Shown: one piece after another, positions 35,495-44,178 of the stretch | Numbering within the stretch: position 1 is the first letter of the stretch | How the letters are laid out: each line of letters starts with the position of its first letter | Assembly (NCBI RefSeq): GCF_001989615.1 | Contig: NZ_CP019067.1 | Span: 1,054,001-1,118,000, forward strand | Length of the DNA stretch: 64,000 nt | Direction: 5' to 3' | DNA from: Halorientalis sp. IM1011 | GTDB taxonomy: Archaea > Halobacteriota > Halobacteria > Halobacteriales > Haloarculaceae | Made by a program: the position numbers and the translations under genes | The notes under the pieces: generated by a model | What the model was told of the DNA's origin: nothing | The model's database searches: none | The model's input: the letters and a program-made list of their open reading frames with translations, nothing else

Positions 35495-35520
35495 GTATGC
35501 GTAGTGATACTATGCATACA
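35494..35520. promoter_or_regulatory. Palindromic operator of the toxin-antitoxin pair
   Basis: TGTATGCGTAG-TGATA-CTATGCATACA has 11-base arms with one mismatch. It overlaps the antitoxin start codon by one base and extends upstream, so a protein bound here would block a leaderless start. Ribbon-helix-helix antitoxins usually bind such sites. Confidence 0.65.
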
Positions 35521-35609
35521 AAGAACTATCGGCGCCTGCATCACGGTTCGGTGGAAGTCGAGTGCTAGCAGCCCGCGTCGGATACAGCTAAGGTGGATTC
35601 CGTCGTAGT

Positions 35610-35894
35610 ATGGTCGATATGTCCACGTTAGCGGCCACCGACCCGACTGCGGACGAGTGGGTAGACATCCGGATGACCGACCCAGGGGCAGGCGAGTGGG
35701 AACTCGACGCCGTCGTCGTCGACGGCCGGATGGAACACGTCGACCTCCGGGTCCGGGAGGACCTGGTGGCGTCGTTCGTCGAGTGTCTCGCCGACGACCT
35801 CTCGGCCAGCCAGCGTGCGGCGCTCCTCGACCGCCTCGCCGACGACGGTGACGGCGGGGACGACGCCGACGGAGACGAACCCGGCGAAGACTGA
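35610..35894 (+). CDS. Small acidic hypothetical protein
   Basis: A 94-residue soluble protein with a strand-rich start (EWVDIRMTDPGAGEWELDAVVVDGRMEHVDLRV), a helix (REDLVASFVECLADDLSASQRAALLDRLAD) and a disordered acidic tail rich in Asp and Gly. I do not recognise the family. ATG 35610 has an AT-rich CTAAG about 24 bases upstream; ATG 35619 is also possible. It is convergent with the following hydrolase gene, with a 1-base gap. Confidence 0.6.
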   Translation: MVDMSTLAATDPTADEWVDIRMTDPGAGEWELDAVVVDGRMEHVDLRVREDLVASFVECLADDLSASQRAALLDRLADDGDGGDDADGDEPGED

Positions 35895-35895
35895 G

Positions 35896-37212
35896 TCAGT
35901 CGGGCCGCAGGCCCCGATCCAGCGTCGCGAGCGTCCGTTCCCACGCCGCTGCATCGGCGCGGGCGTACCCCGCCGGGGTGCCGCCCATGTCGAGCGCGAG
36001 GGGACGGCCGGGAATCGGGACCGGCCGCGTCGCCCGCTCGGTCGTCGGGTGGTAGGGGACCTTGATGTCGTGGCCGGCCCCCGGGACTCGAAGGTGTTCG
36101 TAGGAGTGGGGATACTCGCTTTCGTCCAGCCGGGCCATCGCTCGGGTGGCGAGTCGCTCGGCGGGCCAGACCCGGTCGTCGTCGCCGGTCACGAGCAGGA
36201 TCGGACCGCCGATCTCCTCGACGGGGATCGTCGCCGCCCGAACTCGCGCTTCACTCGCCCGGTTCAGCCCACGCTCGAAGAGGGGGCGCAGTGAGAGCGG
36301 CCGGCCCCGGAGCCACCGGGCGACTGCCCGCCCCCGGAATCCGGGCGGTCGCGCGAGCGGGACGAACGGCAGGGACTCGCCGTCCACGGTCCAGGCCGAG
36401 CCGGGATCGCGCAGTAGTTCGTTGCCCTGGAAGGTAACGGTGCTCGGCGCGTAGCCGACGGCGGTTCGGAGGCGGTCACAGCGGCTGGCCACGTGCAGGG
36501 CCAGTTCGCCGCCCCGCGACCAGCCGACGACCCCCAGCGGTTCGGGTCGAACCCGCTCGCGACCGGCGAACCACTCCACCGCCCGCTCGACGTATTCGAG
36601 TGGGACCTCGACGAGTTCGCTCGGAAGGTCGCTCCGGCCGAAGTACGCCAGCGCCAGCACGGCGTAACCCCGCGAGGCCAGCAGTGAGGCGACCCGCCGG
36701 GAGGGGAAGCCGCCGCTGGAGCCACCGAGGAGGAGGACACCTGGGTGGCGTCCGCCGTCGTCCGCGGACCCGGCGGGTGGGTCGTACAACCGCGCGACGT
36801 GGTCGGGGTGTTCGACCCGCTCGACCGTGACACCCTCGCGCTGGAACCGGCGCTCGACGGTCGCGCTGGCGACTCGTCGGTCCCCCACCGTCGCTGTGAG
36901 CGAGACGTTCCCGTCGGTTCGGGTACGCTCGCGGGGAGCGGGGCGGGCACCGACGCGTTCGGCCGACCAGACCAGCCCCATCGCGTCGGCCTGCCCGTAG
37001 GTTCCAGTGAGCGGCCGCTGGGCGTCGAGGTCTGCGGTCCCGGCGGCGTCGGTTCGCACTGTCGCGCGGCCCTCCCAGAGCGCGCCGTCGAGCGGCATCC
37101 TGGCGCGGACAGTCACGCACCGCTTTGGCGGGAAGCCGGCCAGTCGGACCGCGAACCGCTCGTCGACCAGCGGGCGGACGGGATCGACGGCGATCCGCGG
37201 CGTGTCGCCCAT
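35896..37212 (-). CDS. Acyl-CoA thioesterase/BAAT-type alpha/beta hydrolase
   Basis: A 438-residue protein with the two-domain build of bile-acid CoA:amino acid N-acyltransferase and acyl-CoA thioesterases. The N-terminal beta-sandwich (VRPLVDERFAVRLAGFPPKRCVTVRA) is followed by an alpha/beta hydrolase domain. The nucleophile elbow is VVGWSRGGELAL (Ser), the acid is in LLVTGDDDRVWP (Asp), and the base is in VPGAGHDI (His). Most family members have Cys or Ser as nucleophile; here it is Ser, which fits a thioesterase or hydrolase. Substrate unknown. ATG 37212 (MGDTPRIAVDPVRPL) is preferred to 37383. Confidence 0.85.
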   Translation of the reverse strand: MGDTPRIAVDPVRPLVDERFAVRLAGFPPKRCVTVRARMPLDGALWEGRATVRTDAAGTADLDAQRPLTGTYGQADAMGLVWSAERVGARPAPRERTRTDGNVSLTATVGDRRVASATVERRFQREGVTVERVEHPDHVARLYDPPAGSADDGGRHPGVLLLGGSSGGFPSRRVASLLASRGYAVLALAYFGRSDLPSELVEVPLEYVERAVEWFAGRERVRPEPLGVVGWSRGGELALHVASRCDRLRTAVGYAPSTVTFQGNELLRDPGSAWTVDGESLPFVPLARPPGFRGRAVARWLRGRPLSLRPLFERGLNRASEARVRAATIPVEEIGGPILLVTGDDDRVWPAERLATRAMARLDESEYPHSYEHLRVPGAGHDIKVPYHPTTERATRPVPIPGRPLALDMGGTPAGYARADAAAWERTLATLDRGLRPD

Positions 37213-37466
37213 GACTCGGGTCTGGCAGGCGACGGTGAAATCGGTGGCGGCTGGGGCCAGATCCGACGGGAGGCACCCCGACGGCGACGCCGACAAGCTC
37301 GACGAGCGCACCACTGACACGATCATCAGGTCTGTGACAGTCTTGTAAAACGTCTGCTTCAATTCGCGTGTATTCGTCCTCAACCCCCTAATTTAAACAT
37401 GAAAATATTGTAATACTAACTGGCAGGGACGGATATCGGAGTCTCGTTACCTGCACCGAGAAAGAG
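37213..37466. promoter_or_regulatory. Divergent promoter region (hydrolase / UbiA)
   Basis: This 254-bp gap separates two divergent genes. An AT-rich stretch at 37388-37420 (AATTTAAACATG and AAAATATTGTAATACTA) is the likely source of the UbiA promoter; the hydrolase side is GC-rich. Confidence 0.35.
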
Positions 37467-38405
37467 ATGACAAAGGATCGATACAGATCGAGCGAACTCG
37501 AACAGGCATCGAATCGATACGATCGAGCGATCGCGAACCTCTGGCGGAGCTTCTGTCGGCTGTGGCGGGCCTTCCAGTACAGTTCGCTGTACGTCGCGGT
37601 TCTCGCGACGACGGAGGTCGGCGTCGCGATGTTGTTGCTGGACGTGCCGCTCAACCCGGCACCGTTCGTCGTCGGACTGGTTACGTTCGCCGTCTACGCG
37701 ACGGACCGGATCGCAGACGTCGAGACCGACGCGCTCACCGACCGTCGGAAGGCGGCGTTCGTGCGACAGTACGAACGCTACCTCTATCCACTGGCCGCGG
37801 GGGCGTACGGGTTGGCCGTCACCCTCGCGGTGCTCGGGGGGCCGGCTGCGCTGGCCCTGACGCTGCTCCCCGGCGTGTTCTGGGTGTTTTACGCTGCCAA
37901 CTGGTTCGACGGTATCACCGAGACGTTCTACCGGCTGAAAGAACAGTTGGTGGTGAACACGGCGATGGTCGCGTCGGGGTGGGCTGTGACGCTCACGTTC
38001 CTCCCGATCGCCTTCGCTGACCGGGCCGTCACGTTGTCGGCGGCGGTCGTCTTCGTCTACTTTTTCCTGCGAGTGTTCGTCCTCGCCGAAGTCGGGAACA
38101 TCCCGGACCGGACGGGTGACGACGCGATCGGTGTCGACACCATCCCGGTGGTGTTCGGACTCGTCGGGACCCGCTACGCGCTGTATCTGGTGAATCTGCT
38201 GACGGCCGGACTCGTCGCGCTCGCGCTCGCGGACGGACTCCTCACGCCCGTCCACGCCGCCGTCCTGTTGCTCGCGACCGGGTACTCCGTCGTCGTGACC
38301 GGCCTGATCGGCCGCTGGGAGAACTTCTCCGGGCTCTCACAGGCCGTCGAGTCCGAACACTTCCTGACGCTCGCGATACTCTGGGCCGCCCTCCTGATTT
38401 TCTGA
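37467..38405 (+). CDS. UbiA family prenyltransferase-like membrane protein
   Basis: A 312-residue polytopic protein with about eight hydrophobic helices. The first Asp-rich motif is YATDRIADVETD (residues 77-88, Asp80/84/88) and the second is NIPDRTGDDAIGVDTIP (about 212-228). These motifs bind Mg-prenyl diphosphate in UbiA enzymes, which attach prenyl chains to aromatic or polar head groups. Which reaction it does (quinone, lipid or heme) cannot be told. The N-terminal 35 residues are unusually long and charged. Confidence 0.85.
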   Translation: MTKDRYRSSELEQASNRYDRAIANLWRSFCRLWRAFQYSSLYVAVLATTEVGVAMLLLDVPLNPAPFVVGLVTFAVYATDRIADVETDALTDRRKAAFVRQYERYLYPLAAGAYGLAVTLAVLGGPAALALTLLPGVFWVFYAANWFDGITETFYRLKEQLVVNTAMVASGWAVTLTFLPIAFADRAVTLSAAVVFVYFFLRVFVLAEVGNIPDRTGDDAIGVDTIPVVFGLVGTRYALYLVNLLTAGLVALALADGLLTPVHAAVLLLATGYSVVVTGLIGRWENFSGLSQAVESEHFLTLAILWAALLIF

Positions 38406-38456
38406 CCATCCCACCTACTCTCCGTTTATTGTTGTATTTATAGAACAACAGATACC

Positions 38457-38463
38457 TTTATAC
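38457..38463 (+). promoter_or_regulatory. TATA-like promoter of the 38489 histidine kinase
   Basis: TTTATAC is 26-32 bases upstream of the GTG start, at the position expected for a leaderless transcript. A short inverted repeat (TTGTT...AACAA) lies just upstream. Confidence 0.5.
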
Positions 38464-38488
38464 TGATTTCACCCATCCCTTTTCGAAA

Positions 38489-40204
38489 GTGTGGGATATT
38501 AGCACACTTTCGGCCGTCTATGCGATCACCCTCGGCGTCGGGGTCACCGCGGCGCTCATCGCGTGGCGTGAGCGTGACGAACCGGGTGCACTCCCGCTGA
38601 TGGGTATGTTTATCGGGCAGTGTCTCTGGGTGACGTTCGCCCTGTTCGACCTGCAGTCCGGCACCTTCGAGGGGAAACTACTCTGGAGCGAACTGCTCTG
38701 GATCGGTGTCGTCGTCATCCCCGTCTGCTGGCTGCTGTTCTCGCTCGAATACACCGGACGCGACCAGTTCGTCAGGCCACGGTACATCCTCGTCCTCTCG
38801 GTCGTCCCCGCCATCACTGTCGTTCTGGCGGTGACCAGCAGATCCCACGACCTGCTGTACACGTCGTCGGAACTCGTGATGTACCAGGGCCAGACGTTCC
38901 TGAACCGGTCTATCGGCCCCTGGATCTGGGTCATCATGGGATATACGTACCTGCTGGGCGTCCTCGGTTCGATTCCCCTGCTCGATTTCATCAGGTGTGA
39001 ATCGACGATGTTCCGCGGACAGAGCGGGGCGATCCTCCTGGGAACGCTGGCCCCGTGGGTGAGCAACGCGCTCTTTCTCGGCGGCGTGATCTCGATTCCC
39101 GCGTTCGATCCGACGCCGATCGCGTTCTCGGTGTCCGGGATCGCGTATCTCGGCGCCGTCACCCGGTTTCAGCTGTTCAGTACGACGCCGTCGGCCGGAC
39201 AACACGCCCGCCGGTTGTTCATCGACCAGTTGCAGGAAGGTGTCGTCGTGATCGACGACCACGGATTCGTGGTCGACGTCAACGACAGCGCACGGGAGAT
39301 CTTCGGCGTGGGAGAGGAGCGAATCCTCGGCGATCAGGCGCGGACACTCTTCCGACGGTGTGATACGGCCGAACGCGACGACGTTCACAGCAGTGGAAAG
39401 ACGATCTACAGTCCGCACACGGAGACGCTGTACGACATCACCCGGACGGAAATCTCGGACAGCCACGACCGACGGGTCGGGATGATATTCTCCTTCCACG
39501 ACGTCGGCGATCACGTCCGGAACCAGCAGCGCCACGAGGTGCTGAACCGACTGTTTCGACACAACATCCGGACGGAGACGAACCTGATACTCAGCCACGC
39601 GGAACTGCTCGAATCCGATCCCGATACCGGCGATCCCGCCACGATCAAACGGGGTGCCTATCGGATCGAGGACACGGCCGAGAAGGCCCGCACGATCCTC
39701 GACGTGTTCGAACGGGGTCGGACGCGAGACACCGCCGCGGACCTCTCCATGCTGCTCTCCCGCTGTGTCGATCTGACTGCCGCCCGGTATCCGACGGCGA
39801 CCATCGAGTCCGACCCCGTCCCGGACGGGGTGTACGTTTCCGAGGTCCTCGAAACGGTGTTTCTGAACGTGCTCGACAACGCCGTCGATCACAACGACGA
39901 CTCGAACCCACACGTCTGGGTGACCGTCGAAACGGACGAGGAGACCGTCACGGTCGAGTTCGCCGACGACGGTCCCGGTATCGACGACTACGAGCGATCG
40001 GTCATCGAGCGCGGGACCGAGAACTCGCTCCAGCACAGCAGCGGCCTCGGCCTCTGGCTGATCAAGTGGGGAACCGAGATCGCCGACGGGACGGTCACCT
40101 TCCGGGAGAACGACCCGACCGGAACGGTCCTCACGATCACCGTTCCGACGGTCGATCCGGCGGCGAAGATGGGGACCGATCTTGAACGACTGCTCGAACC
40201 CTGA
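38489..40204 (+). CDS. 7TM-sensor histidine kinase with PAS domain
   Basis: A 571-residue membrane histidine kinase. Residues 1-215 are the seven-helix sensor domain (N-terminal 7TM type), residues about 230-335 a PAS domain (GVVVIDDHGFVVDVNDSAREIFGV), then a histidine-box LFRHNIRTETNLI with the likely phosphorylated His (about 352-364) and the HATPase domain (N box VFLNVLDNAVDHND, G1 FADDGPGIDD, G2 SGLGLWLIKW). No response regulator is next to it. The start is GTG with a TATA-like element 26 bases upstream. Signal unknown. Confidence 0.93.
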   Translation: MWDISTLSAVYAITLGVGVTAALIAWRERDEPGALPLMGMFIGQCLWVTFALFDLQSGTFEGKLLWSELLWIGVVVIPVCWLLFSLEYTGRDQFVRPRYILVLSVVPAITVVLAVTSRSHDLLYTSSELVMYQGQTFLNRSIGPWIWVIMGYTYLLGVLGSIPLLDFIRCESTMFRGQSGAILLGTLAPWVSNALFLGGVISIPAFDPTPIAFSVSGIAYLGAVTRFQLFSTTPSAGQHARRLFIDQLQEGVVVIDDHGFVVDVNDSAREIFGVGEERILGDQARTLFRRCDTAERDDVHSSGKTIYSPHTETLYDITRTEISDSHDRRVGMIFSFHDVGDHVRNQQRHEVLNRLFRHNIRTETNLILSHAELLESDPDTGDPATIKRGAYRIEDTAEKARTILDVFERGRTRDTAADLSMLLSRCVDLTAARYPTATIESDPVPDGVYVSEVLETVFLNVLDNAVDHNDDSNPHVWVTVETDEETVTVEFADDGPGIDDYERSVIERGTENSLQHSSGLGLWLIKWGTEIADGTVTFRENDPTGTVLTITVPTVDPAAKMGTDLERLLEP

Positions 40205-40277
40205 GTCCGCGCCGCAACCGTCCGGAACTCGCCGGCAACGACCACCTTTTATTCGCCCGGGGGACCGACCGGGAGGC

Positions 40278-41105
40278 ATGACTGAAGTCGAAGCGTTCGT
40301 CCCGGGCCACGTCACCGGCTTTTTCACCATCCACCGGGACGACGACCCGACGAAGGCTGGGTCGCGGGGCGCGGGGCTGACACTCACCGACGGCGTCACC
40401 GTCACCGTCCGCCCGGCCGAGGAGACGAGTGTCCGCTGTAACGACGTCCCGGTCGAGATGGACGCCGTCGAGACGGTCCTCGACACGCTCCAGGCGACCG
40501 CCCGCGTGGACGGGCAGACGCCACTGCCCATCGGCTCCGGGTTCGGCGTCTCGGGCGCGATGGCACTCGGCACCGCGCTGGCGGTCAACGAGGCGTTCGA
40601 TCGCCGGCTCTCGGTCAACGAACTCGTCACCATCGCTCACGGCGCGGAAGTGCAGGCGGGTACGGGACTGGGCGACGTGGTAGCGCAGGCCCACGGCGGC
40701 GTCCCGATCAGACTCGAACCCGGCGGGCCACAGGACAACCTGCTGGATGCGATCCCCGCACGCGGTCCCATCGAGTACCACACGCTGGGGGAACTCTCGA
40801 CCGAGGAAGTCATCTCCGGAAACACGGAGCTGCTGGATCAGGCCGGCAAGCGCGGGCTCTCCCGCGTGGTCGAGGAGCCCACGCTGTCGTCGTTCATGCG
40901 TGCGTCCCGGCAGTTCGCCCGTGAGGCCGAACTGCTCACCCCCGAGGTCCGGGACGTGATCCTCGACGTGAACGAGGCCGGCGGCGACGCCTCGATGGCG
41001 ATGCTCGGACAAACCGTGTTCTCCATCGACGGCGGGCTCTCGGCGGCCGGCTACGACCCCGCGACCTGCCGGATCGACCCGACGGGCGCGCGACTGCTGG
41101 AGTAG
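40278..41105 (+). CDS. Pantoate kinase (GHMP kinase family)
   Basis: A 275-residue GHMP-fold kinase that makes 4-phosphopantoate in the archaeal CoA pathway. The N-terminus (EAFVPGHVTGFFTIH) matches archaeal pantoate kinases, and the ATP-binding glycine loop is PLPIGSGFGVSGAMALGTAL (about residues 82-101). It replaces bacterial pantothenate synthetase/kinase chemistry together with the ligase at 44179. A GGGAGG ribosome-binding site precedes the ATG. The 13-repeat membrane protein lies between the two pathway genes. Confidence 0.93.
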   Translation: MTEVEAFVPGHVTGFFTIHRDDDPTKAGSRGAGLTLTDGVTVTVRPAEETSVRCNDVPVEMDAVETVLDTLQATARVDGQTPLPIGSGFGVSGAMALGTALAVNEAFDRRLSVNELVTIAHGAEVQAGTGLGDVVAQAHGGVPIRLEPGGPQDNLLDAIPARGPIEYHTLGELSTEEVISGNTELLDQAGKRGLSRVVEEPTLSSFMRASRQFAREAELLTPEVRDVILDVNEAGGDASMAMLGQTVFSIDGGLSAAGYDPATCRIDPTGARLLE

Positions 41106-41185
41106 CGGTCCGATTTCGGTCGCCGAGCTTCGTGTGAACCAACCCCACGTTTAAGGTACCGAGTGGTCCAACCACGAACTGTACA

Positions 41186-44110
41186 ATGGCAACGGGATCG
41201 CAGCCTGACAGCGTCTTCTACGGCCTCTACGACGAGTACATGGGGGAGGCACGGACGAAACCGGAGGTGTACGGCTACTGGGTACTGGTGATCGGACTGC
41301 TCGCGGTACTGGCTGGCGTGGTGGTGTTCGCCACCGGCAGGACGGGACTGCTCGGACTCGGGCCGGTGGCCGTCACGGAACTCGCGCTGGTGTTCGTGGC
41401 GGCCGGGGGCCCGCTTTTCCTCCTGGGTGCGATCCTCCAGTTGCCCCTCCGCAGGCGGGCGGTGCCGGTCGCCGTCCTCGGCGCGCTCGCGTCCGTCGCC
41501 ACCGTCGGGTACTTCCTGCAGATATACCCGAATCAGTGGGGCGTCGGGCGGACCGAAGGGCAACTCTTCCTCGCGGGCTACGGCGGCGGACTGGCACTGC
41601 TGGCGCTGGTCGCTGCCCTCGTGCCGGTGGTGACCGGCAGACGGAGTTACTTCCTGGCCGACGAGGCGGCGAGCGCGCAAGGGTGGGTGGTCGAGGACGA
41701 GACCGAAACCCGCGTCTCGGACGTGCTGGTCGGCGAGGCCGACCGCGACGGTGTGTTCGCGGTGTTCCCGGGCGAGTCGGGCTGGCACTGGTGGTTCGTC
41801 GAGCAGGCGGCCGTCGCCGACGGCACCCGGGCCTACGACAGTCGGGCCGACGCCGAGACCGCGCTCGAAGGGATCAAGGCGAAGGTGGCGGGTGCGAGCC
41901 TGCTCGAAATCAACCACGCCGCGTTCAGGCTGTACCGCGACGACGACGAGGACGGCGAGTCGACCGTCCGCTGGCGGCTGGTCGACGAGGACGGCGTCGT
42001 GCTGGCCGACAGCGACGGCCGCTACGCCGACCGCGAAAAGGCCGAGAACGCGGTGAACCTGCTGAAGGAACACGGTCCCGGTGCCTCGCTGCTCGACGTG
42101 GAGGAGGGTGCCTTCGAGGTGTACGGTGACGGCTCGGAGTGGCGCTGGCGGCTGGTCGACGAGGACCGCGGCGTGCTGGGCGAGAGTCCGCAGGCCTACG
42201 AGGACCGCGAAGCGGCCGAGGCGTCGGTCGCCTCGATCCGGGAGGTCGCCCGCGAGTCGCCGGTGATGGACGTGGAATCGGTCGGCGTCGAGTTGATAGA
42301 GGACGAGGGTACCTGGCGCTGGGAGCTGGTCGACGCCGACGACGAGACTATCGCGGAGTCCTGCGACGAGTTCGAGAGCCGCGAGGCGGTCGAGGACTCC
42401 GTTCGCCGGATCATGGACGGGGCCGTCGACGTGCCCTTCCTCGAAGCGAACTCGCCCGCCTACGAGATCGTCGAGGACGAGGCGGGCGGCTGGCGCTGGC
42501 GGCTGGTCGACGACGAGGACGTGGTCGTCGCCCGCAGCGAGGGCGCGGTCCCCTCCGAGGAGAGCGGGCGCTCGGTCGTGAGCCGCGTGAAAGACGTGGT
42601 CGAGGACGCGCCGGTCGTCGAACTCGACGACGCGGAGTACGAGATCTACCCCGAGGGCGACCGGTGGGCCTGGCGGCTCGTCACGGAGGACCGCGAGATC
42701 GTCGCGCGCAGTCCGGCCAGTGCGACTTTCGAGGACCCGGCGGCCGCGGAAGCGGCCGTCGAGGGGATGCGCGAGGAGATCGCGGACGCCGACCGGATCG
42801 AGTTCGACAGCGCCGCCTTCCACCTCTACGAGGCCGACGAGGGGAGCTGGAACTGGCGGCTGGTCGACGCCGACGGCAGCGTCGTCTCCGACAGCGGCCA
42901 GGAACACGCCTCCCGCGAGGACGCCGCGGCCGCGATGAACACGATGAAAGAACACGCACCCGACGCCGACCTCGTCGAGATCGGCAGCGCAGCACTGGAG
43001 CTGTACGAAGCGGATTCGGAGTGGCACTGGCGGCTGGTCGACGCCAGTGGGGAGACGCTGGCGACCAGTCCCGGCCGGTACGAGAGCGACGAATCCGCTC
43101 GCGAGGCGATGGACGCCCTCTCGATTCTCGCTCCCGAGGCCGACACGCGCCGGATGGACGCCGCCGTCTTCCAGGTGTACGTCGACGAGGGCGAGCGCCG
43201 GCAGTGGCGCTGGCGGCTGATCCATCCCGACGGGAGCACGATCGCCCGCAGCCGCGAGGGCTTCGCCGACCGGGAGAGCGCGACCGAGTCCGCCGGGTCG
43301 GTCGCCAACTTCGCCGCCGACGCGGCCGTCCACACCGTCGGGGACGTGGCGATCCGCTTCTCGGTCACCGTGGGCGAGGAGGGCGAGGCATGGGAGTGGG
43401 AGATCGTCGACCGCGAGCGCGACCCGCTGGCCGTCGGCACCGAGCAGTTCCCCTCCCGCGACGCCGTGGCGTCGACCGCCCGCCTCGTCCGGGACAACGC
43501 GGGTGGCGCGAGCGTCTTCGCCGTCGACCCGGCGGCGTTTCGCGTCGAAGCCGTCGAGGATGCCGAGGCCGACCGCTGGCGCTGGCGACTCGTGGACGCC
43601 GACCGGTCGACGCTGGCGGTCGGGGCCCGGACCCACGAGAGCCGCGAGAGCGCCCGGGTCGACCTGACGCGGGCCCGCGAACTCGCCGGCGGCGCGGGCC
43701 TGCTGGATTTCGACCTCGCCGCGTTCGAGGTCACCGAACGCGAGGCGGGGTGGATCTGGCGGTTCGTCGACACCGCGGGGAACACCGTCGGCGTCAGCGG
43801 CCCGACCTTCGACTCCCGGAGCGCAGCAGAGCGCGCGCTCGCGTCCGTCCGGGAGATGCTGACGACGGCGAGCCTGCTGGAGATCGAATCGCCGGCCTTC
43901 GAACTCCACGAGGACGCGGGAGACGGTGAGGAGGCCGTCGACGCCACACCGGGCCGCGGGACGGGCGAGTGGCGCTGGCGACTGGTCGATACGGACGGAC
44001 GGACCGTCGCCGAGAGCAAACGGACCTACCAGACCCGCCGTGAGGCGCGGGAGGCACTGGGAAGTCTCCGGGAGTTCGGCCCCGACGCCGCCACCGAGAC
44101 CCAGGCCTGA
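41186..44110 (+). CDS. Membrane protein with 13 tandem DUF1508-type repeats
   Basis: A 974-residue protein. Residues about 28-170 form around four transmembrane helices. From about residue 190 to the end there are 13 tandem units of roughly 60 residues, each with a core such as W-R-W-R-L-V-D and then a charged, alternating segment that ends R-E-x-A-x-x-(A/S)-(V/L). The cores are near residues 200, 261, 319, 377, 436, 493, 554, 613, 673, 735, 798, 855 and 929. DUF1508 (YegP-like) units are usually one or two per protein, and they form small beta-rich domains. Here they form a long acidic soluble array. It lies between two CoA genes but shows no enzymatic motif. Confidence 0.9.
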   Translation: MATGSQPDSVFYGLYDEYMGEARTKPEVYGYWVLVIGLLAVLAGVVVFATGRTGLLGLGPVAVTELALVFVAAGGPLFLLGAILQLPLRRRAVPVAVLGALASVATVGYFLQIYPNQWGVGRTEGQLFLAGYGGGLALLALVAALVPVVTGRRSYFLADEAASAQGWVVEDETETRVSDVLVGEADRDGVFAVFPGESGWHWWFVEQAAVADGTRAYDSRADAETALEGIKAKVAGASLLEINHAAFRLYRDDDEDGESTVRWRLVDEDGVVLADSDGRYADREKAENAVNLLKEHGPGASLLDVEEGAFEVYGDGSEWRWRLVDEDRGVLGESPQAYEDREAAEASVASIREVARESPVMDVESVGVELIEDEGTWRWELVDADDETIAESCDEFESREAVEDSVRRIMDGAVDVPFLEANSPAYEIVEDEAGGWRWRLVDDEDVVVARSEGAVPSEESGRSVVSRVKDVVEDAPVVELDDAEYEIYPEGDRWAWRLVTEDREIVARSPASATFEDPAAAEAAVEGMREEIADADRIEFDSAAFHLYEADEGSWNWRLVDADGSVVSDSGQEHASREDAAAAMNTMKEHAPDADLVEIGSAALELYEADSEWHWRLVDASGETLATSPGRYESDESAREAMDALSILAPEADTRRMDAAVFQVYVDEGERRQWRWRLIHPDGSTIARSREGFADRESATESAGSVANFAADAAVHTVGDVAIRFSVTVGEEGEAWEWEIVDRERDPLAVGTEQFPSRDAVASTARLVRDNAGGASVFAVDPAAFRVEAVEDAEADRWRWRLVDADRSTLAVGARTHESRESARVDLTRARELAGGAGLLDFDLAAFEVTEREAGWIWRFVDTAGNTVGVSGPTFDSRSAAERALASVREMLTTASLLEIESPAFELHEDAGDGEEAVDATPGRGTGEWRWRLVDTDGRTVAESKRTYQTRREAREALGSLREFGPDAATETQA
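41786..44080 (+). repeat. 13 coding repeats of about 180 bp in the DUF1508 array
   Basis: Units recur about every 175-190 bases; the sequence TGGCGCTGGCGGCTGGTCGA or close variants of it (coding W-R-W-R-L-V-D) are visible near 42142, 42492 and 43579, and more diverged forms in the other units. The repeats are diverged at the DNA level, so the array is old rather than recently amplified. Confidence 0.75.
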
Positions 44111-44178
44111 TCGGAGTAGCCGACGCCGCGCTCGCGCTCATCGGTCGATTTTTCACACCTGCGAGGACTTGCCCGAGT

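Noticed and set aside
41051-43909. A 952-codon open frame antisense to the DUF1508-repeat gene
   Set aside because: It mirrors the repeats of the gene on the other strand and has Arg/Gly/Val-rich composition without domains. Long antisense frames are common in DNA with high third-position GC.
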